From Thermothelomyces thermophilus ATCC 42464 (taxonomy: Eukaryota; Ascomycota; Sordariomycetes; Sordariales; Chaetomiaceae), in the NCBI RefSeq assembly GCF_000226095.1, contig NC_016472.1, positions 558,001-622,000 of the forward strand: a DNA stretch of 64,000 nt. The letters are read 5' to 3'. Shown here in pieces: positions 23,947 through 36,064 of the stretch. The position numbers were made by a program, and so were the translations under genes. The notes beneath the pieces were generated by a model that searched no databases, was not told the DNA's origin, and saw nothing but the letters and a program-made list of their open reading frames with translations. Position 1 is the first letter of the stretch. Each line of letters begins with the position of its first letter.

Positions 23947-26114
23947 CCTTGTAGCGGGTCACGGCCGGGCCCAGAGCTCGCTAAACCAACTAAATCGGGT
24001 GCGAAGTTGTGGGCGGTCCCGTCTTGGCGCGGCCACCTCGTGAACTATGTACCAACCTAGGGAATTAATTAGTGGGCTGTCTGCGACTTCCTAGTGCAAA
24101 GGTAACTAATTAACTGAGGTGCCTGACTCCCGTACTTACGTAGGTAGATACCGTATATGCGTATTTGAGGTACCAATTAGTAGTGAAGGGAGATAGTAGT
24201 GCCTTGCAGCACTGATTCCGTGCAACAACAGTACTCCGTACTGGCTGGTGGGTGCTGATTCAAGCCAGGCGCTCCTCCGGTTCTCAAACGGGCTGACGAA
24301 CGGGAGGTGTCTCGAGTTCTGGATACCTAGGTTTGGCAGCAACGTCTAGAGTAAAGACGAGCGGAAATTCGGGCATCAAGGCGGCCCGAGTGAGCGCCCC
24401 GAGATTTTCTCCTGCAAAGTTAGGCACAGCTGCAGCTTGGAGTGCAATCCCGTACACTGCAAGGCGATGGTATGTATGCTTTACACCTATCGATTTCTCA
24501 GCCAGAAATCCGAGGGAATGCCCGCCGTGCCACGTCTCAGCATTCCTTCACCAGCTGCCGGCATTGTCGACCAGCATCCCGCCCGCCGTTATCAAGTTGC
24601 AGCGCGGGAATCCCAAGACGCTTAAGATAGGACAAGCCTACCCGCATACTCTACAAACGGCCCGGAGAGGAGAGGAGGAAAAAAAGCAAGAGCTAGGCAC
24701 CGACACCTTTCCCATAACATCGAAAACATCGAAGCACGAGGAATTAAAAAAAAAAAAGGAAAAGGGGGCGGGACAGGCAAGCCGAGAGAACGTGGGAAGG
24801 CCAGAAGTGCCTTACCTCGAGAAGAAATGCGAGCCTCGGATGTATTCGATGTTCAATGCCGACGGCGGGCGCCGTCAGCCAGGAACGAGCAAGAGCCGAG
24901 TCGGCAGATCCGTGGCGTAGTGCAATCGGCCGGCACCGCGTACACGACACCCCCGTAACGGATGGATCGTTTCTGAGGACCAATCAATCGCTTGCCGCCC
25001 AGTCCAAGTTGGTTCAATTGAAATGCCGTTTCTGGATTCCGTGCTCGGGGCCTGGCACCCAGTAAAAAAGCATACTTCCGAGCGAGAGACTGTGAGGCGA
25101 TGAAACCAAATGGTGATATTGAAAACGGGTAAGAGAATTGGTATCTGAAAAGCACTTGCGACCGCCCTTCTAACCCAGCTTCAGGTCCTGTGGTGTAGAT
25201 ATTCCCCATCCAAGGTGGCCCGCGGTTTGCGAAGACTATATATACACATTATTATCGGACCACCGTTCAAAGATCCTTGCTCTGGAACGACCAATGACCC
25301 CAACTCCCATGCGAGCCATTCCCGGCTGTTCCGGACATCCATCGTCTTGTCGCGACAAACTTTCTTCGATTCCTGCCAAATGACGCCATCGCCGTCGGGA
25401 TCATCGCGTGTCACAAAGTCCGATTTGAATGCCACCAATGAGCGACTAACGATGGCAGATGACGGGAACCTCCGGAGGCTTCCAAGGTGATGCCCAGTGT
25501 CCGGAAATATAATGCTGACGGGGAAGAGGGGGGCCAAGGTTGGCGCCGCGTTTGCGGAGAGCCACTCACGGCACGGCTCCATTCCGTCGCATCCGGCAGT
25601 TCCGAGACAACCGAGGGTTCCACAACCGGCCTCTGGTATATCAACCCAGCACCAGACAGCCCATCCGGGACGCAGTTGTTTGGCCGACCGCTAACGTCCC
25701 AAGGCTCGATGACGGCGCCCTCGCCGAGCCACCACCTCGTCACCCCAGGTCAACCAACGCAGCCAGCCTGACCGACCGAATCCCACCCTGAGCCAGAACT
25801 CGTCGTGCTTAACCATGCTTGAGTCAGGACTCGTGGCGCCGTATCGAGCGACCCACACGACCGAGGCTTCCGCAAACCTGCATTCGACTGCTCGTGTGGT
25901 TCAGGTATCGGGACTCACGTGGGTTGTCGAGGTGCCGTGATTCTTTTTTACACAATGGCCAGCAAGGCAGTCGGCGAAGATTTGGAGGGGCGGTTTTGAG
26001 TGAGCTCCTTCCATTAACGGCTCGGCTCGCCTGCCATCGCTTGTAAAGTAGCGAAGTGAAAGGTAAATGAAAAGAAAGAAAGAGTGTTGGTGTTTCGTGT
26101 CGTCGTCGTCATTT
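23947..26114. other. Intergenic region upstream of GH5 and downstream of the receptor gene
   Basis: No gene is supported over 2.2 kb. It has one TACTCCGTA motif at 24232-24240, repeated ACCTAG/TTAATTAG-like segments near 24045-24175, and an A run at 24748-24757. The rest looks like ordinary spacer. Confidence 0.4.
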
Positions 26115-27860
26115 TCATATCCTGTTCATACCCAGCGGGTTCATGTATCGATCCTGCTGCGTGTACGGCGACGTCGGCCTTGCGTAGGTTTCACGGGCAT
26201 CCCATGTCACCGTTTGTTGTTGGGGCGGCCGTGGGCTCGAAAATGACCTCGCGGGGGTGTGATACCGGGCGGTATTGCCAAAGTAATCCGGGGTCCGGCG
26301 CCCATCAGGGGTGGGCATCTGAACGTACTCATGATTTTGCGGGCTCCCCGTCGTCGTCGATCTCGCCTGTATCGGGGAGATGGGGGTCACTGCGGAGGGT
26401 GTTACTGAATCGTCCATGGTCTTCCCGGTATCCCGGGAGAGCATCTCGTACGAACGTGTATCTTTCTTGAGATCGTCCAGCCGCGCATCGACTGAGACAA
26501 ATTCCCTCTGGCTCCGCTTGGGAACCGAGATCAACATGTCGCGCCAGCCGGTGACCATCGACCAGCGGCCAAGCAGAAGGAGGAGCCAGATTCCGTTCAT
26601 CTAGTCGCGTGACAGTTAGCAACCCGACTCTTCAGCAAGGGAGGGAGGTGGTTTACCCCTAGGAGGAACAGAACGGCGCCAGTCGTCGCCATGTTGACAG
26701 CGAGCGCGCTCGCCTCGTCCAGACACGGAACTTTGTCGCCGCCATTCATTACCAGACACGAGACCCAGTCCCACGCGAGGCTCTTGTCTCTCATCACAGC
26801 TTCCACCGTATTGTCCTGGAACACGAAAACAATCGAGAAGAAGATGACGTCGGCGACGATGATGAGGACAATGGCAATGCCTCTCCATTGCAGAGCAATG
26901 ACGCGCCGCACACGTCGGTACGCCTGCTTGGGGGTCATTGTTCGGATGCTGTTCGTGTACGAGGGCATGCCGGAGCCTTCGGTTGAGGCGCTGTTGTCGG
27001 CAAGCGAGGCGAGGTAGACCTTGATGCAGTAACCAAAGGTGGCGAATTGGATGACGATGGTCAAGGACGCGAAGACCAGCAACGGAATCCAGAGGTCCGC
27101 CAGGCTGTTCTTGTGGTTGATGTGACATGTCGGGCCAAACCTGAACGACACGCCGCTGAGGATGAAGGCGATGATGACGCCAATCACGGGAATGCCCCAG
27201 CCGACGGCCTGAGCGAACCACATGAAATTGCGCCCGACGACGAGCTGCCAGCAGATCTGGAGATGGAGAGACAGTGCGCGCAGGAAGACCCACATCACGC
27301 CTGCCCAGCCGCCAAAGATGAGGAAGAAGCCCGAGGCCGCACAGATCGATCCCGTCGACATCGAGTTGGGTGTGATGTCGTCGTAACATTGCGGCGGGTT
27401 ACCGGCGAGTGGAATGACGAAACCGAGCTGGCGGGAGGTTATCAGTATCGACCCTTGAGAGGCTAAGAGTCTGCTCTCCAACCTACATTCATGCACACGA
27501 CGCCGGCGGTGAGGCTGATGCTCAGATAGTGCCTGTATGTCTTGTCGACCGGTAGCACGGCCCACGAGAGCAGCAGAAAAACGCAGCAAATGGTGCTCGC
27601 CACAGCCACCCAATTTGCCGCCGTTGTCATGTCCCGGAAGCTGTCGGGGTACGTCCAGTCCGTAAAGGGGCATGGCAGACAGCAACTGACGCCGAGAACA
27701 TCTTGGCATATTCTTCCATCCACGACTGGAGTGCAGTGTCAGCAGCAGCGGGTTGTTGGAGGCTGCGCCTCGTTTTCGTCACCGTCCACTTACAGCCGCC
27801 ATCCGAGTATTTTGACTCGGCGAGGAAGGGTAATGGACAATCGAATGTCGCGTTCGCCAT
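26115..27860 (-). CDS. Seven-transmembrane G-protein-coupled receptor, Frizzled/cAMP-receptor-like fungal type
   Basis: Exons: 27794-27860, 27487-27725, 26657-27427, 26115-26600. The joined frame is 1563 nt, 520 residues. Donors are GTAAGT, GTAGGT and GTAAAC. The extracellular N-terminus carries a Cys cluster (CQDVLGVSCCLPCPFTDWTYPD) that I recall from a conserved fungal receptor family. Seven helices can be traced, beginning NWVAVASTICCVFLLLSWAVL and ending AVLFLLGMNGIWLLLLLG; the last helix is split by intron 3. GGWAGVMWVFLRALSLHLQICW and SGVSFRFGPTCHINH are the most family-like parts. The long third cytoplasmic loop has SYTNSIRTMTPKQAYRRVRRVIALQWRG. The 140-residue cytosolic tail is Ser/Thr/Pro-rich with likely phosphorylation sites. 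Ligand and G-protein partner are unknown; the relation to class F or cAMP receptors is tentative. Confidence 0.85.
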
Positions 27861-30800
27861 CTTGAATCTCCTCTCGTTCCGCTCCCTATATCAGGATTCC
27901 GTTCCGCGCCACGCCACGCGGCGGTCAAATGCCCCCTTTTTCCCCGGCCAGAAGTGTTCGGACACAGTAGTGTGGTAATACGCCGTTCTCTGAGCGCCTG
28001 CTCCAGAAATCCCGGTCTCGAATGGGATCCGTCTGTTGTGAAATATATGATGTATGAGTGCGCACAACGCACAAGGTTATGGGCCCATTGAGTCTCGGAT
28101 ACCAGTCCTGGGTCTATATGGTCGCTGAATGGTGGTCTGTCTCTGAAATCCCGGATGTGATATTGTAAGCCAAACGTGTCGAATCAGTATCGATATGAGC
28201 GAGAGAGCGTAAGAGATCGAGTGTATCCAAGAGAGGTTATCGGAGTGCGCAAGGCGAAGTCTCGAACAAGGAGCGGGTTCAAGACGAGGGTCAAGGATCA
28301 AGAAAGGAAACAAAGACAAAAAAAAGGGGGGGAGGGGGCGGGAAACTCTCAGAGCGCGAGAACGAGGGACAGCGTAGGGCAGTGGACGGTTGTGGAACAT
28401 TATGTAGTGTACGGAGTAGTATGTCCGCGGCGCAAGGACAGAGAATCGATCCTGTCAAGATCCGCCCTCTCCTCGACGGGCCCCTGGCACCCTTGGGGGG
28501 CGAGGGGAGGCGTGGTGTGGCCGGGGGTCGGGGAGGGGCAAGGATGAGGGTGAGCCGTTTGTTGCAAAATGCAACAGAACACGGAGCGCAGAGCACCTCG
28601 CATTCTGCTATTTCGCAAGGTGGGTCCTGAAGCAGAAGGGGACCAACCAGTTTAGCCAATTGCTCCAGAGCAGGCAGGCGGGGCCCAGCGTGGATGAGAT
28701 TGTGTGCGGCCCAGAGGATGGTCGCTGCCCTGCAGCACTCCGTCAAGAGGTCAACCTCCCGAGGCTGGCACGCTGGACCCAAGACAGCGGGCTCTCATTG
28801 GGAGACGAAACTCTCCAATTGCTGGGTCGGGAACCGCCAAGGGTCCAGGACTCGAGGAGGGGCGGAGGGGATGGCGGAACGGCCAAGACTTGCAGGAAGC
28901 GGCCAGTGGAAGCCACAACCCGTGCCTGTGCCGAGCCATGTTCCTGAGTGCCTCGCTGGGACTTGGCTGCCTGCTGCCCGGCTGACCCGCTTTTTGCAAG
29001 GATGCTGTTCTGCGTCGATATGCTTGGCGCGTTTTCCACCTCCTACGCTTTCGCACTGTCCGATGACTCTCTCCCCGCAGAAAGCCACAACAGCATTCAA
29101 TATCCCCGACGATCGACACTACTAGTACCGCGAGTAGTGTTTAGTAGTCTAGTGCGCTCCAATCTACTCCGTACGACCTCACCTTTCGAACCGCGTGAGG
29201 CGCACCGAGCAAGGCAACAACCTGAGCGCCAAACGACCATCAGTAGATACGTTCTCCAACACATGTTTAACTACACTTGTCCGTATAAGAAAGCGCGTTC
29301 CACGATAACTCTTACCGATAACCAGAAAATGAATTCGGAAGCCGATGGCTTTGATTACAATCGGAGACAGGTAACATGGTTGCGTGGCGCTGGGACAAGA
29401 TCTTGGAAGCCAAAGGGTGTTTGAGGCCGCTGCTTGCCGTGTCCCTCTATGCGTGCACCAAGCGAGAGTTGACAGATCAGCCATGCATCCAATCCGGCGC
29501 TTGTCAACTGACATTCTCGAAACGCACTTCTAACCTTCATCGGGCCCGATTCTGATCAACATGTCTGTGTTGAATCTAGCGCACGGTCGCAACGCAGTGT
29601 CGCAATATCCGGATGAGAGAAGAATGGAGGGCTGGAACGCCCTGGGCGTTTTGCCAGGTTCGTCAGGACCGATCTGCCGTCCCACATCCACAGTGCGCTT
29701 GTTCACCGGGCGCTCGCTTGATATCAGCCGGGTGGAGCTTCCGCTCAGTTTGAGGTGTTGGTTATTCAAAATGGCAGCGTGCAATCGAGTTCTGGTGATC
29801 CGCGTGGCCAGGGCGTCATATGAGACAGGCCGCCGCGGACGCCATCGAGCCTAGTGTAACAATGCTCTTCGCTTGGGCATGCGTATTCGGTGTTAGGCGA
29901 GGGCGAGGAAAAGTTCTCTGCAACGGATTCGGAAAGCGGTCGCCAGAAATGGAGTCTGTTGCACGACATGATCAGACGCCGTCGCCTCTGCCGAACCTCC
30001 GGCGCCGGAACCGTCTTTTGGAGGGCCAATATGCCGCGAGTCTCGTCTCATGCACGGATTAGCTGCGAAGGATTTGGTAGTACGATGCATTTGCGAAGCA
30101 TTGTTAACCAAACTCAAGGCAGGCACAGGAAAGGCGATGCTTGACTCGGCTGATTGTAAGCAAAGGTGTGGCCGTTGTCCGAGTCAACTGACTGCAGTTG
30201 TGCGCGGCCTTGGGCCCCGAGCATTAACAATCTCTCATGCTGTGCAAGGTAAGCATTGCTGATAGGTTGGTTACACATCCTATCGGCGGCGGCGGTTGGT
30301 AGGTTGGCCGCGGGTCGCACCGCCTCGCACCCGGTTACCGACTCCGATGCCATGCTGCGGTCTCGCATTGCGCGGGCACCGTCTGCAAGACCTCCCAGCG
30401 CAAGTTCTCTTTCTAGCGGTCAGGCTAGTCTAAGAGAAAGGTATCGAGTTGCAGACAGTCTAAGTCAGCTCAGCCACCGCAAAAAGATCGTCTGCTGCTT
30501 GGGTACTAAGGGTGGCTCGACATATCAAGGTCAAGAAAAACATCAAGGTTCGCACATGCGAGGGCCGATCAAAAGTGACACGGTGCACCCCGCAGACTCA
30601 CACTGTCGACACTTGTCTAACCACATAGCTTGGCGGCATGGTGTGCTTCATTTTCTGTCGACCGTGGATTTCCGCCGAGAACTTGAACCCTTGACCGAGC
30701 CGCTTGGAGTGCAGCATCTGGGCATACTTCTACCCAACCTTCCAAATGACTACGGATAGTATAATCCGTACAGTCGCGGAGGTGTTTCGACCTGCACGGA

Positions 30801-31353
30801 TGGTCTCCGGAGCGCCACTCAAGGTCGGAGCATCGTTTGCTTGTCACACCACCAACTGATGGTTGAAAAATGGCGAGGCCGGGGAGGTTTCGCCCTGTTG
30901 CAAGCGCTGCGTCGTCTTGGTGGCAGGGTGCTTGGACGGCATGGCGCTTCGCATCGCCGAGAAATCGGCGCGCGGTGGCCATTGGTCAGTTTCCTAAGCT
31001 ACTTTGGAACCATGGCACGATTGTCTGGAACGATGTGTCAGAACCGCTTTTCATGTTCCATTGCATACTCTCGCATTGTGTATAATACCAAGTACGAAGC
31101 AGCACACTCTTAGTAATCCGCACACTTCATTGCACTCCACGTACGGGAAGACTTTTCTTTCTTCACAGCATCCAGCCGGTTTGGGCAGACGGCAATGGCG
31201 TCTACTTGGTACGTAGTAGTGTCTCTCAGGTATGTACATACTACGGTAGGTATGCACTCTGGTATGTGTATACAATACACCTACACACAGCATAAGGTGA
31301 ACGGTAGCAACAAGCGGCTGACCAACCCAGCCGCTCTTGCACCAGACGAGATT

Positions 31354-31355
<2 letters not shown>
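27861..31355. other. Gene desert, left part
   Basis: I find no supported gene here. Open frames such as one at 30256-30759 have no recognisable domain or codon bias. TACTCCGTA-type motifs lie at 28410-28418 and 29165-29173. A G-rich stretch lies at 28325-28340. The base composition is mixed and not RIP-like. Confidence 0.4.

Positions 31356-31403
<48 letters not shown>
31356..31403. repeat. 48-nt poly-T tract (poly-A on minus strand)
   Basis: This is an uninterrupted run of 48 T on the plus strand followed by AAACATAGTACATAC. It is the longest homopolymer in the window. Read on the minus strand it resembles a poly-A tail ending a unit that would lie at higher coordinates. It could equally be a slipped homopolymer. 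Confidence 0.9.
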
Positions 31404-31407
<4 letters not shown>

Positions 31408-31490
31408 ATAGTACATACATGGTCCGCGCTTTGGTGAAAGCGAAATTCAGGCAACCGTGACGGGCAATCCCCAGATTCCCCACAGCGGAA

Positions 31491-32037
31491 TCACAAGATG
31501 GCGGCCAGTTGGTGGGGCCTGCCCTCTCTCTTATCCGTAGTTATTTGAATATCAGACCATTCAGTCTGCGACTTGGCAAAGCCCATCATTTCGGTGATGC
31601 CCCAAAGAAGATAAGCGAGAGATGGGAAAACCTTGAAAGAAGAGAGAGAGGATAAAAAAGAATAATTAGAGTGCGTTTGGAATCTACCGCAGACACGGCG
31701 ATTGAGATGAACAACGGCAAGTTCCCTTCCTAGTGTACTACCTAAGACTAGCATAGCCCGTCTCAAATTTAACAGCATGGAACGTTGACTGCCTGCGAAC
31801 ATCTCAGGAAATTGGTAACATGCGGCCCGGGGTTACCGAAAGCGTCGAGGTGTAATAAAAGGCGCCGCCCAGCATGAGATAATCAAGATTAGCGAGAGAA
31901 AAAAGCCGGTGGAAGAAGCCCGAATCCTCAAGGAGCGCTAGCACTCCAACTAAACAACTTGGAAACGATGGCCAGACACGGTGCCGCAGAGGAGAACGGG
32001 CACGCATATGGATACCTGTCACTACAATCCTCCACAC
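31491..32037 (-). pseudogene. Possible remnant of a minus-strand gene
   Basis: Two minus-strand segments look more protein-like than their surroundings. One at 31804-32037 includes LEDSGFFHRLFSLANLDYLMLGG. The other, about 31494-31628, follows a good pyrimidine tract and CAAG acceptor and reads VFPSLAYLLWGITEMMGF, then a hydrophilic tail with a stop at 31491-31493. They are in different frames, with no donor that joins them convincingly. No family is recognised. The poly-A-like tract on the same strand lies about 90 nt past the stop. This may be a decayed gene or chance. Confidence 0.2.
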
Positions 32038-32731
32038 CTAGGAATGAGGGGCTGGCACTACAGAGGAGTGGCCCCCTGCCTAATTCGTCCACCGACCCCG
32101 AAAATGATTCCGTGAAACTCTTGACGACGGCATACTGCGATATCTCAACCGAGTTATCATCAAGTCCACAAACAACAATAGCAGCGAAGCAAGTGCATGA
32201 TGTTGCTGAGAGCGATCCCGGAGCGAACCGAGCGCACGGCCCGAGCGCACAGTTGCTCTCGCGGTCACTACACAAGATCTCTCAAGCTACCTGCCGTCAG
32301 TGGCGTTCGTTCGTTCGTTCCGCGTCTTCCGTCCCCCAGGCCGCCCTAACGAGTTCTAGAAGGTATGTCGAACGGCCGCTGCACCCGATCGCCTCGAACG
32401 CCTCGTACGACCGACCAGGCCTTGGGTTCGAGAGCCGTGTCTCGGCACAAGTCCTAAGCGAACCGATAATGCAGTGCACGCCTGTAGTATTATATCAAGC
32501 ATACCAACGTAATGCACACATACGCGTTCCATAGTTAGCAGTGTACAGAGTATACACGGATTACGCCACAGTCAAAGCCCGCCGAGTCCACTTCGTCTTT
32601 CAGCTCCCGAAAGAGGAAGGCCATTGCGGATTTGACCAAGCATCGCCACCAACACTCCCAGCCCAGCAAGCCCAGCAGGTTGGGACTTGGGAAACTCGTT
32701 ACCGGCAAAAAATCCGGGCCTGTGGTTGGTC

Positions 32732-32768
32732 AAAAAAAAAAAAGGAAAAAGGGGGGGGGGGGGGGGGG
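32732..32768. repeat. Poly-A / poly-G homopolymer pair
   Basis: Twelve A (32732-32743), GG, five A and then 18 consecutive G (32751-32768). A run of 18 G is unusual and a likely site of length variation or assembly error. Confidence 0.85.
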
Positions 32769-33654
32769 ATATTAAAATATCATCGCTCCCTTCCAATTCC
32801 TCGCCCGACATTCATCGGTTGTGCGCAATGGCAAAGGCCTAGAAAAAGATGCTCGCTTACCACGCTACATGCATACAGAGTACAACTCTACACACAGAAA
32901 TACCTTCCCACCTAAACTACGGTGCAAGTATGCAGCAACTACCGCGTTCGAAAAAGGAACTTTGGTGCGACAGGAGAAAAGAGACGTATACTAAGTGGTG
33001 ATGATGAAACTCGAGTAATCAATGCCAGACATGGGGTGGTGGCGTTGGTAGTGGGGGAAAGGGGGGATGCAAAAACAATGTCGTGATGGTCCCACCACAT
33101 CGGGCCGTCTGCCGGGTCTCGGTCAGCGGGAGGAAACACCCCCACAACCGAGACCCTGACAGTGAATGAAAGGGCGCACATACACACTATACATACACAG
33201 TAGTAAGTAGGCACAATGGAACAAGAGACCCGAAAGAGATAATGCCCCGATATTGATAGATGGGCTTGGGCAAGATCCCTAATTATTATAATCAACTATG
33301 GAAAGGAGCCGCAAAAGACAAGAGTTTGTTTCGCGACCCCTTCCCTTGCCCCCCGGCTCCTTTCCCGACAGTTTGGTTACTCGACACCATTTCGGCGCAT
33401 CGAGCCGCGTGGGCGTGGAGCTCCTCTCTGGCCCTGTCTCACACACAACACGGACGGCGGATTCTTTCTGTGCAGTGCGTCGACGGGTCGCGGAACTACT
33501 GTGTAGAGGAAAAGAAGAAAAAAAGAAAGAGAAAACCACCAAGCTGGCTAATAAAGACTGTCTTGTTTCTTGGTTTCTTTGAACAGACGTACGGCCGGCA
33601 GATGTGTTATACATACCAGATTGTTATTCCGTACAGAGTATACTCCGTACTCCG

Positions 33655-33697
33655 TGTATATATATATATAAATATATATATAAGTATATATATATGT
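33655..33697. repeat. (TA)n microsatellite
   Basis: Imperfect TA repeats interrupted by AAAT and AAGT, directly after two overlapping TACTCCGTA-like units at 33641-33654. Non-coding. Confidence 0.9.
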
Positions 33698-35439
33698 GGG
33701 CAGCAGGAAAGTTCCTCCACATGGAAATGATTCCTGCAGATGAAGTTGCAGCAGCGCGTTTTTCTTCATTGTGCGCCCTTGCAGATCCGTGTCGACCTTC
33801 TTTTTTTTCGCGGCCCCCGCACGAGATTACGACGCAGTCGAGTGTAACTTTACCGACACAGTACGGAGGTACATGTAATCCGTATAGTGTATATACTCCT
33901 TACGCGACGTAGAAATGTGAAATCGGTATAGTTATACTGCGTACATAAGTCCGTACTACGTACATTAGGCTCGTTCAGGGCCGAGTCACAAAGCTCTTCA
34001 CATATGCAGCTCGACCCTCTGCAACCCAGTCCGATGCCACCGCGAAACCTCAGTTTACTGTTTTACTGTTGTTTACCGGCCGCAGCTCGTCGGGTCAAAC
34101 CTGAGCAGAGAGTGGGATAACTACACAGTACGCACTTCATCTGTGCACATACTGTACAAGACGGAATACGGTTCACTAGGATACACTAAGAGTACGCCAA
34201 ACACTTCCTCGCGTTCGTCGTTGCTGTGTATAGTATGTACAGTACCATTTCCGTACGTACGGACGTAGGGAATTCGGAGCTAGCCCCTACCAGCACGTAC
34301 ACAGTACGCTACGTACTCGCTGATCGCAGCGAGCAGAGCTCAGCCAGGGTTAGATTCCGAGACCGAAGCGGCCAACAAGTGATCCCAGCCCCTGCGCTCA
34401 GGGGCCGGCGGGACGGGGCGAGCTAACGGCTTTCGGCTGCATCTCCGATGCCGTGCGGTGGGGCCACGAGCAGCCGGGGGGGCAACTTCACTACTGTGTA
34501 GTTAGTTGTATTGCGTAGTGTGCGTACTGTACGGATTACACACACACACACTTACTACTTGGTCCGAGGAACGAGATTGGGGACGGAACGGGAACCGAAG
34601 AGACGTTGCAGGAGAAGCGAGGTTTGTTACCTCGTCACAGCAAATAAACACCCTGTTTCCTCTTCTTCCCTTTTTTGGTCCTCTAAGGTAGTGTGTGCAT
34701 CTTTTGGGCCTGGCAAGTTGGATTTGGCTAGAGCCCGTTTCCGACAACGCCCCGCCCCTCCCCTGGTGCCTCGTGGTCATGGTCGCGTTAGCGTCCGGGG
34801 TGTGTGGCCAGCCTCAGCGGACCCGGCCGGTACACTACCTAGTGAGACAAGGGGCCCTCAGGGTGTTCTTGTTTTGGGGGGCGACCTTGGGATCATAGTG
34901 TAGTTAAGCGAAACAACGGATTCGCCTTGGGGTGTTTGGTTCTGGCGGCGCTGGCAAGGGCTTCTTGGGTACGGATTCCGTTCCTGATGAGGCTCGCTGC
35001 ACGAAACTGTTCAAAGAAACGCAGTTGAAGCACTCCGTACGGACCCGCACGCTTCACTTGACACACTAGTGTACGGGAATAATGTTGCACGGCTGAGAGA
35101 GGAGGGAAGCGAATTCGCGGTGTTCGACCCGGATGCTACCCGCTGTCAAGGTGTTGGGCATCAGCGATACACTACGCGACTTGCTGGGAGCCCCGAGGTC
35201 TCCTTGATTGTCTGTGATCTGTGTTGCTGTTGCTGCTGCTCTCCTTGCACGACCTTCCATGCTGCCTCGCTGCCGAGAGTAAGGGGAATGTGGTGTGACT
35301 TACGCGGCTGGCAACTTGGTAAGGGATTCTGGCGAAACCTGATACATAACAATACCTACACCCGCACACTGGCAAACTCGGTAGTGTTTGAAACCGGTTC
35401 CGGATGTCGTGTGGGCACTTCGAAGCCGGGCCATTCGGT

Positions 35440-35441
<2 letters not shown>

Positions 35442-35480
<39 letters not shown>
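35442..35480. repeat. (CAG)13 trinucleotide repeat
   Basis: Thirteen perfect CAG units, followed by CATCAT. Reading frames across it give poly-Gln, poly-Ser or poly-Ala, but no surrounding frame is gene-like, so I treat it as a non-coding microsatellite. Confidence 0.9.
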
Positions 35481-35483
<3 letters not shown>

Positions 35484-36020
35484 CATGAGTCATCGTCGGC
35501 TCGCATTGCGGGCGCTCTCGAAGCCGATACGGTTCCGGATCCTGACCGTGTCCTCTGGGACAGGACTTCGTAACTACTCCGTACACGGTCACTATCGAGA
35601 CCCGTGTTGGACGAGGTCTCCGCGTTGTCCGGGATGACACGTCCGGCTCCCGACCCGAAATCGAAAATGAGGCGAGCCATGGAGCCGGACTCGCCTGACG
35701 GTTGTTTGGTACCGGTCATGGCTAAATACCTGGGTACCTATATTGAGGGCCTTGGGAAAGCACGGTTCAGGGACCAATGCAACGGTGGCTGTTTCTCGGT
35801 GTCAGTGCGCGCGGATGTTTCGCCGGATCGATTCAAGGGGCGGAGATGGCGCCGTCGATGCTTCCCAACAATTTCTGTCAAAGAGACAACCATCGGCCTA
35901 ATACGGGGTACTCCATCCTTCGTAAGTGCAGTGTGCGACAGCCGGACGAAGCACAACAACTAGGAGCTCTCTCTTCCCTGTCAACAAACCTTTCGCACAC
36001 TGTGCGACTCTGGGTCTCGC

Positions 36021-36033
36021 CCTCCTCCTCCTC

Positions 36034-36063
<30 letters not shown>
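36021..36063. repeat. (CCT)n(CTG)9 compound trinucleotide repeat
   Basis: About five CCT/CTC units run into nine CTG units. It lies some 550 nt from the CAG tract in opposite orientation on the same strand, so the two tracts are complementary. Confidence 0.9.

Positions 36064-36064
<1 letters not shown>

Noticed and set aside
30256-30759. 167-codon plus-strand frame in the desert
   Set aside because: No recognisable motif, with composition typical of chance frames. Antisense frames of equal length overlap it.
35388-35573. Poly-Gln protein encoded by the CAG tract
   Set aside because: The frame is 61 codons with nothing gene-like on either side of the repeat.
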